Translations under genes and position numbers: made by a program
The notes under the pieces: model-generated
The model's input: the letters and a program-made list of their open reading frames with translations, nothing else
Told to the model about the DNA's origin: nothing
Databases searched by the model: none
DNA from: Ligustrum vulgare
Lineage: Eukaryota; Streptophyta; Magnoliopsida; Lamiales; Oleaceae
DNA: 64,000 nucleotides
Direction of reading: 5' to 3'
Assembly (NCBI GenBank): GCA_963555705.1
Contig: OY743184.1
Location: 32,808,614 to 32,872,613 of the forward strand
Part shown: piece after piece, positions 57,193-64,000 of the stretch
Layout: each line of letters begins with the position of its first letter
Position numbering within the stretch: position 1 is the stretch's first letter

Positions 57193-58724
57193 TGTTCGCT
57201 AGAAACACACCGCAAGTGCACGAGTCGCATACAAGTGATGGTGAACTAATTGAGTCCGGTTTATCGATCCCACAAGGATTGTCTATTTCAACTACACTCT
57301 AGTATAATTAATTTTAACAAGGAACACACACAATAAAAGTTTGTTTTGGGAAAGTTTTAGTACTAGAATTAAAGTTGCAATTATACATAAATAACTAGAA
57401 AAATGGTGATAAATAGATGATAAAGGAGTGTTGGGATTCTTGATTCCACTTGACCATTACCTAATTGAATTATCAACAAGCAAATAGAAATGCAATTCAT
57501 TAATCATGTTAGACCCGATTTTCCAAGCTTAGCCAATTACCTCTCTCGAGTGAAATCAACTCTAACTAGTGGTATTAACCTACTATATCTCTATGTCGAT
57601 TAAAAACACACCAATTGCATTAAACCTATGTGAAAATAACTCAATGGGTCATCTAGGGTTTTAGGTATATCTCTATCCTAAACAAGAACCTAGAGCAAAT
57701 ATTGTATAGATCTAGAACACACAACAATTTCTCAATAATTGTACATCCCATGAAACCTAAGCATAAATGTGGCCACAATAAATGCTAGTCAATAAATACA
57801 ACAATAAATGCACAAGATAATAAAAAGCTTAAATTCTTAATACAAGCATTAAAATCAACTAAGCTAGGTCAAGCTTCATCAATAATCCCAACACAAAATA
57901 GTTTAGCCCATGATGAAATAACAATGAAATCCAAGAATTAAATACATTATTTCAACAATGGATTAAAGTAAATAGAGAAAAATGAGGATTAAGCAATAAA
58001 TACTTCCCTCAACCAATGATTCAAGCTTCAAAATATCAATATTCTTCCACAATGGCTTTGGTATTTCTCCCCTTAATCAATATTCATCAACTAAACTATA
58101 CAAAATCAAGAGAAATTTACAAGAAGAAGAGAGAAAAAATGGAGAAGGAGAGAGCCTAGGGTTTTTCTTGAGTTCCCAAGATGAAAAGTAATTCAAATTC
58201 TTGCCAAAACTACCTCAAAAACACCCAAAATTCGTAAGATCCGCATCCTTCAGCATCTGGGCCGAATTGGGTCGCACCGGGTCGGCCCAGAATTTGGTTC
58301 AAAATTTTGACCATGCGATCGCGTGGCATAGCACCTCGTGATCGCGTGGTTGAGGTGAAAACTCTCGGGTTGAGTTTATGCCTGAACTCGCGAGCGCGAC
58401 AGACTCATAACCACGCGATCGTGTGGTTGAACTGAGTGATGATTTTGCAGCTTGATCGTCTTTTGGTGATTTGCAATTAAGTCCTCCATCTTTCAATGTA
58501 GATCAACTTGGTCCTCATACTTCGGCTCTTTGATGGATTTGACTCTTTTCTCTTCAATTTCTTCAAGTATTCATCCATTTAGCTTCTTTCTTGTGCTTTC
58601 TCCATGAAATGATTGTTAAACCTATTTAATCACAAAATATGCACAATTAAGTAGGTATTTGTCCAAATTGCTCAAAAAGTATTACTAAAAATATATGAAA
58701 TATGCATATAAAATGCACTCAACA
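57193..58724 (-). repeat. Athila-type 3' LTR (1532 bp)
   Basis: Starts TGTTCGCTAG, ends CACTCAACA. TTTAC at 57188-57192 is the probable target duplication. 58313-58426 holds a cluster of CGATCG-centred near-palindromes, in contrast to the AT-rich remainder. Confidence 0.85.
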
Positions 58725-60520
58725 TTTACCCCCAAACTTGAACTCTTGCTCGTCCCGAGCAAGAATATTCACATGCATCTACAAAAAATGACATAATGAT
58801 CAACAATGTTAAATAGCTCGCAATCTTCCATGAGTGTGAAATTGCATAATTAATTCACAATTATGTTCCCAAATAATGCTACAAAAATGAGTTTGACTTA
58901 TCCAATGTTCGATCGGTGCGTGTGTGTATAGCCAATGTCAATCGTCAATAAGATTCAAGAATGTTGATGAGTAAAGAGGTTTCAAGTCAAAACTATCCCA
59001 CCATTGGTGGTCAATTCTTTCCTTTCCCACTCGTGACATTCATCCCCCAATGAATAATTTTCTTTCCACTCCCGGGATGCAATTCTAGAGGGTACTTCTC
59101 AGATCACTCTTTCTTTTTCCACTAAACCACGGTTGTGTTTTACCGACAATCTCGACAACCTAGAAATGCAGTGACTCTCCACTAATGAGTGCTTCGACAT
59201 TCAAGTTTATACCAAGCAATTCAAACCCACTATTCATCTAAGCCCTTATGCAAGTACAAATGCATGATTTCTAACAACTAACATGATGTTTGCTCGTGAC
59301 TTCCCCACTCCCTTAAACTTTCTAATTGACCCATGTAGCGAGCTTTAGGTCGGCAGCTCCCCGATTGTTTTAAGATCAAAGGGTACCAGGTTTCAAAATA
59401 CCCCTACGGACTTATTAACTCGAGTCAAAAAGGCTACGAAGTGGGGTAGACTTATTAAGCGAATGCAATGATAATGTGCTTTTTTTTTTTTACATGTGTG
59501 TGTGTGAGTACCCTACTCATTAAGTTTTCTAATTGACCCATGTAGCGAGCTTTCGGCCGGTGACTCCCAAATTTCAAACTTAAGGCACCAAGTTTCAAGA
59601 TACTCCTACGGGCTTAATAACTCGAGTCAAAAAGGCTTCGAGATAGGGCAATGCAATGCAAAAAATTAAAATGGGCTTAGAACTCTAGCATACGGTCATT
59701 ACTTGGCTTATACTTGGCGAAAGACACTCCACACAAAAATTTACTTCCACATGCATGGAATCACCACACGTCTAGGCCGTCTCCTTTACCGGGTCGACCA
59801 CCCCCAAACTTATCTTACATTAGGGTCAAGAGATTTAGAGCATTAGGAAATATTTGATAGGTTGATACAAATAAACAATACAAGCTCACAACCTAGTTCA
59901 TCTACTCCATTAACATCTTCGCCCTTCAACGATTCCCAAACTCACCGACAATTGAACATGTCTATTGTGCTCAATGTACATATGATCTTACATGGATAAG
60001 CATTTAAAGAGAGTAGCACAAGTATCACATTTGGTCATAACTCATGAATTAACAACAATTTCAAACATCAAAGTCTTATAAGCCGGCAAGGCTATCTAGC
60101 ATGTCAATATTCTCAACAAAATAAACAATTTCAAACCATCAAGACATCAAGGGCCGGCAGGGCAATGTAAAATGTTCATAAAGCAACATGATCCTAACAC
60201 CCCAAACTTAAATCAAACATTGTCCTCAATGTCGACAATGACATAATAACAAGAAAGGGATGGGTGATGGAACTTCCCCGGATTGATGCGTGTATGATGT
60301 TCCAAATTGACCTAAGCTTTGATTCTCTTGACACTCAATTCTCCCCCAAACTCGTTGAGGATAAGGTTGCTTAGGATTTCAAAAAGAATTTCGAACCTAC
60401 AAAATTTGGTGATTAACCAAGTTAGAGATAATAAAAATGCAATAAGTAAAAAAAGTAGAAATTTGGGTTGCCTCCCAAAAAGCGCTTGGTTAAAGTTGTA
60501 AGCTCGACTTTTTGATACAA
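58725..60520 (-). other. Athila 3' non-coding region
   Basis: No env-like or other ORF is recognised here. A perfect 8-bp hairpin CTTGCTCG-TCC-CGAGCAAG lies at 58745-58763, beside the polypurine tract. A duplication of about 145 bp occurs at 59312-59460 and 59516-59660 (ATTGACCCATGTAGCGAGCT in both). A smaller GCCGGCA(A/G)GGC repeat lies near 60083 and 60152. Confidence 0.75.
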
Positions 60521-63500
60521 TTACTCCGGGTTTGCAAGAGGGATGGATGACTTTTCTTTTTCATAATTTCCCCCCAAGTATGGCTTCAAGCGTTGTCCAT
60601 TTACTTTGAAGTTCCCTTTACTTCCATGATAAAGTTCAACCGCTCCATGTGGGAAGATTTGAGCAATGGTAAAAGGTCCCGACCATCTAGAGCAGAGTTT
60701 ACCAGGGAACAATCGAAATCTTGAGTTGTAGAGAAGTACTTGTTGCCCAACTTGGAAGTCCCGCTTCACAATGTTCTTGTCATGCCACCTCTTTGTCTTT
60801 TCTTTGTAAATCCGAGCATTTTCATATGATTCAAGGCGGAATTCATCAAGCTCATTGAGTTGGAGCAATCTTTTCTCACCGGCCAACTCCATATCAAAAT
60901 TCAACACTTTTGTTGCCCAATATGCTCGGTTCTCAAGCTCAAGCTCAACCGGAAGATGACATGCTTTACCAAATAGGAGTTGAAATGGAGACATACCAAT
61001 GGGGGTCTTGAAAGCAGTGAGGTATGTCCATAATGCATCATCCAATTTCTTGGACCAATCTTTCCTTGAGGCATTCACCGTCACTTCAAGGATCTTTTTC
61101 AATTCTCTATTTGAAATTTCAACCTGCCCACTTGTTTGCGGATGATAAGGAGTGGATATTCGATGTTTGACTCCATACTTGGTCAAAAGTGAGTCGAAGA
61201 GGCGGTTACAAAAGTGTTTTCCTCCATCACTAATGATAGCTCGAGGGGTGCCATAACGAGTAAAAGTATTTTTCTTCAAAAATTTCACCACCACTCGAGC
61301 ATCATTTGTGGGGAGTGCCACCGCTTCTACCCACTTGGACACATAGTCTACCGCAACTAGAATGTATTGATTAGAAAAGGACGATGGAAAAGGTCCCATA
61401 AAATCAATACCCCAAACATCGAATATCTCCACCTCTAAAATAGAATTTAAGGGCATTTCATTTCGGTTAGAGATATTACCCAATCGTTGGCATCGGTCAC
61501 ATTTGGACACAAGTGTGTGAGCATCCTTGAATAGAGTGGGCCAATAAAATTCTGATTGAAGAACCTTTGATGCAGTTTTCACGGCACCAAAATGGCCTCC
61601 ATAAGGCGATGAGTGACATTGTTCAAGAATCTTCTCCATCTCCTCCTCGGGCACACACCTTCTCATGATTTGATCCGGACCCCTTTTGAACAATAACGGG
61701 TCATCCCAAAAATAATGCTTGATATCCGCAAAGAATTTCTTCCTTTGTTGATAAGACCGGTCCGGGGGAGTGATGCCACTTGCAAGAAAATTCACATGGT
61801 CCGCATACCATGGCACACTAGCAGCTTGTAGAAGATCCATGATTTGGAAAATTTGCTCATCCGGGAATACTTCACTTATAACTTCATCCAAAATTTCCTC
61901 GGTTTGCTCAAGTCTAGACAAGTGATCGGCTACAAGATTCTCCGTCCCCTTCTTGTCATGAATCTCCAAATCAAACTCTTGGAGGAGAAGAACCCATCTA
62001 ATTAACCGCGGCTTGGCATCCTTCTTTGCCAACAAATACTTGAGGGCCGAGTGGTACGTATACACAATCACCTTGGAGCCAGTAAGATATGACCGAAACT
62101 TATCAAAGGCAAAGACCACCGCTAGCATTTCCTTCTCGGTAGTAGCATAATTCAATTGAGCATCGGTCAAGGTTCTACTAGCGTAGTAGATGACATGCAA
62201 GAGTTTGTCCTTTCTTTGCCCCAAAACCGCCCCCACGGCGTAATCACTTGCATCACACATAAGCTCGAAGGGAAAACTCCAATCCGGAGCCACAATAATT
62301 GGTGCCGTGATGAGTTTCTCTTTGAGAGTGTTAAAAGCTTGAAGACACTCTTTAGAGAAATCATATGTTGCACTCTTCTCAAGTAATGAACACAGTGGCT
62401 TCGTGATTTTTGAGAAATCTTTGATAAACCTTCTATAAAATCCTGCATGCCCCAAGAAGCTTCTTATACCTTTTACCGAGGTTGGGGGAGGTAATTTTTC
62501 GATAACTTGAATTTTTGCCTTATCAACCTCAATCCCCTCACTTGAAATCCGGTGCCCAAGAACTATCCCCTCTCGAACCATAAAATGACATTTTTCCCAA
62601 TTCAAAACCAAATTGGTATCCTCACATCTTTTTAGCACCATCTTCAAATTATTCAAACAATTATCAAATGAAGTACCAAAAACTGAGAAGTCATCCATAA
62701 ATACCTCGATAAATTTTTCCACCAGGTCGGAGAAAATAGCCATCATGCACCGTTGGAAAGTGGCGGGGGAATTGCAAAGACCGAAGGGCATCCTCCTATA
62801 TGCAAAAGTTCCATATGGGCATGTGAATGTTGTCTTTTCTTGATCCTCCGGGGCTATAGAGATTTGATTATAGCCCGAATACCCATCCAGAAAGCAATAA
62901 TGAGAGTGACCCGCCAATCGCTCAAGCATTTGATCGATGAATGGAAGGGGAAAAGGATCCTTCCTAGTAGCATTGTTGAGCTTGCGATAATCAATGCAAA
63001 CTCTCCACCCCGTCACTGGCCTCGTTGGAATAAGCTCATTATTCTCATTCTCCACCACCGTGACACCTCCTTTCTTCGGTACTACTTGCACCGGGCTCAC
63101 CCATGCACTATCTGAGATTGGATAGATAATACCCGCATCAAGCCACTTCACCACCTCGGATCTTACCACTTCCTTCATGTTCGGATTTAACCGACGTTGA
63201 TGCTCCACCGAAGGTTTAAAATCATCTTCCATAAGAATTTTGTGCATGCATAATGAAGGGCAAATACCTTGAATATCCGAGATGGTCCATCCAATAGCCT
63301 CCTTGTGCTCCCTCAATACCCGAAGCAATTTATCTTCCTCCTCTTCATTCAATAAATTAGAAATAATGACCGGAAGGGTAGAAGATTCCCCCAAGTAAGC
63401 ATACCTCAAATGAGAAGGAAGAGGCTTTTGCTCGAGTGTAGGTGCCTTCTTGAGAGATGGTAGGGGTGGTGAAGAACTCTTTTTCAACTCCTCAAAGTAA

Positions 63501-63757
63501 GGGGCCCTCTTGTGTTGATATTGTGGTGATGCCTCCAAATAATGAGCCATTTGTTCAACTTTATGATCATCATCCTCAATAGTCAAAGAGTGGGCAATGC
63601 AAGACTCCAATGGATCTTTAGAAATCCCACGGTTGAAGGAGTTTACCACAAGATGATCAATTACATCCACTCGAAAGCATGAATTTGACTCCGAAGGATA
63701 TTTAATGGCCTTCAACACATTGAAGGTGACTTGCTCATCTTGTACCCTCAAAATCAA
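60521..63757 (-). CDS. Athila-type pol polyprotein (RT, RNase H, integrase), open for 1078 codons
   Basis: After the stop at 63755-63757 the frame is open to 60521. [42 protein letters not shown], and FMDDFSVFG as catalytic box (FMDD instead of YVDD). RNase [18 protein letters not shown]. Integrase: [42 protein letters not shown] and [11 protein letters not shown] give D, D, E. The C-terminal tail runs [20 protein letters not shown] to RWSGPFTI. All catalytic residues I can check are present. The Met used as start is only the first after the stop; the true protein begins in gag. Confidence 0.88.
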   Translation of the reverse strand: MILRVQDEQVTFNVLKAIKYPSESNSCFRVDVIDHLVVNSFNRGISKDPLESCIAHSLTIEDDDHKVEQMAHYLEASPQYQHKRAPYFEELKKSSSPPLPSLKKAPTLEQKPLPSHLRYAYLGESSTLPVIISNLLNEEEEDKLLRVLREHKEAIGWTISDIQGICPSLCMHKILMEDDFKPSVEHQRRLNPNMKEVVRSEVVKWLDAGIIYPISDSAWVSPVQVVPKKGGVTVVENENNELIPTRPVTGWRVCIDYRKLNNATRKDPFPLPFIDQMLERLAGHSHYCFLDGYSGYNQISIAPEDQEKTTFTCPYGTFAYRRMPFGLCNSPATFQRCMMAIFSDLVEKFIEVFMDDFSVFGTSFDNCLNNLKMVLKRCEDTNLVLNWEKCHFMVREGIVLGHRISSEGIEVDKAKIQVIEKLPPPTSVKGIRSFLGHAGFYRRFIKDFSKITKPLCSLLEKSATYDFSKECLQAFNTLKEKLITAPIIVAPDWSFPFELMCDASDYAVGAVLGQRKDKLLHVIYYASRTLTDAQLNYATTEKEMLAVVFAFDKFRSYLTGSKVIVYTYHSALKYLLAKKDAKPRLIRWVLLLQEFDLEIHDKKGTENLVADHLSRLEQTEEILDEVISEVFPDEQIFQIMDLLQAASVPWYADHVNFLASGITPPDRSYQQRKKFFADIKHYFWDDPLLFKRGPDQIMRRCVPEEEMEKILEQCHSSPYGGHFGAVKTASKVLQSEFYWPTLFKDAHTLVSKCDRCQRLGNISNRNEMPLNSILEVEIFDVWGIDFMGPFPSSFSNQYILVAVDYVSKWVEAVALPTNDARVVVKFLKKNTFTRYGTPRAIISDGGKHFCNRLFDSLLTKYGVKHRISTPYHPQTSGQVEISNRELKKILEVTVNASRKDWSKKLDDALWTYLTAFKTPIGMSPFQLLFGKACHLPVELELENRAYWATKVLNFDMELAGEKRLLQLNELDEFRLESYENARIYKEKTKRWHDKNIVKRDFQVGQQVLLYNSRFRLFPGKLCSRWSGPFTIAQIFPHGAVELYHGSKGNFKVNGQRLKPYLGGNYEKEKSSIPLANPE

Positions 63758-64000
63758 TTACCCTTCTTGCACATCAATAAGTGCTCTCCCAGTTGCTAGA
63801 AATGGCCTTCCCAAAATGATTGGAATGTCATGATCTTCCTCCATGTCTAGAATAATAAAGTCCGCCGAAAAGATGAATTTATCCACCTTCACAAGAACAT
63901 CCTCAATGATCCCCCGAGGATATTTGATGGACCTATCCGCCAATTGTAGAGACACGGTGGTTGCTTTAGCTTCCCCTAATTCCAATTTCCTGAAAATGGA
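63758..64000 (-). pseudogene. Athila-type protease region, upstream of an in-frame stop, runs off window
   Basis: Minus-strand reading from the window edge: [20 protein letters not shown], then [16 protein letters not shown] and RALIDVQEG, stop TAA, then [14 protein letters not shown] in the same frame. This is the C-terminal part of the gypsy aspartic protease joined to RT. The TAA sits where relatives read straight through, so a single point mutation divides gag-PR from RT-IN. Confidence 0.8.

Larger units (their letters stand above)
57193..64000 (-). mobile_element. Athila-type Ty3/gypsy element (truncated by window end)
   Basis: The 3' LTR is at 57193-58724, with minus-strand polypurine tract AAGTTTGGGGGTAAA just inside. 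A long non-coding 3' region is followed by an almost intact pol reaching the window edge. Pol motifs ([35 protein letters not shown]) are those of the Athila lineage. Gag and the 5' LTR lie to the right of 64000. Confidence 0.9.

Noticed and set aside
58725..60520. Env-like gene of the Athila element
   Set aside because: No open frame longer than about 60 codons and no membrane or signal segments; only repeats and non-coding DNA.
1..64000. tRNA, rRNA or microRNA genes
   Set aside because: No cloverleaf with A and B boxes, no rRNA sequence, and hairpins too short for plant microRNA precursors were seen by eye.

Overview
The window is plant nuclear DNA, most likely from a eudicot. It is AT-rich and built almost entirely of nested LTR retrotransposons of land-plant types: Tat-type Ty3/gypsy with two RNase H domains and a spliced antisense ORF, Athila-type gypsy, and several Ty1/copia elements. 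There are also Helitron-like DNA and short plant gene fragments with GT-AG introns. I see no intact ordinary host gene with introns, no tRNA or rRNA gene, and nothing prokaryotic. Element names C1-C4, G1 and G2 are mine.

Layout. 1-1133 is unannotated AT-rich DNA. 1134-29706 is one old copia-like element, C1 (170-bp LTRs, TSD TTTAT), interrupted by two Tat/gypsy elements. G1 (4493-15985, plus strand, TSD CACTC/CGCTC) lies in its body. G2 (17526-29664, minus strand, TSD GGTGT) lies inside its 3' LTR. LTR divergence read by eye (C1 about 8%, G2 about 5%, G1 about 2%) agrees with the nesting order. 29712-38968 is AT-rich spacer with a CDC48-like exon and an RPA-like OB-fold fragment. 38969-45300 is C2, a young copia-like element (TSD ATTTC) without recognisable gag-pol. 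It carries, antisense to itself, an intact intronless LOG-family gene and a second intact ORF resembling the zinc-finger nucleic-acid-binding protein of plant flexiviruses. 45361-46793 is Helitron-like. 46.85-54.56 kb holds a direct duplication split by C3 (47983-53147, TSD AACAC), a young copia element with an uninterrupted 1357-residue polyprotein. 54667-57192 is a decayed minus-strand copia (C4), interrupted by an Athila-type gypsy element (57193 to beyond the window end, minus strand).

How the parts work. The gypsy and copia polyproteins encode capsid/nucleocapsid, protease, reverse transcriptase, RNase H and integrase. G1 and G2 are broken by stops and frameshifts. Each also carries a convergent antisense gene whose introns still splice in frame. 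C3 is intact apart from a substitution in its protease active-site triplet. The Athila pol has one stop.

Two things stand out. (1) The non-coding bodies of C1 and C2 are filled with dozens of short hairpins that share a near-invariant pentaloop, C-[YNGAA]-G, while the stems change in sequence but remain complementary. (2) The LOG plus flexivirus-like zinc-finger cassette in C2 looks like captured, possibly viral, cargo of a non-autonomous retrotransposon.
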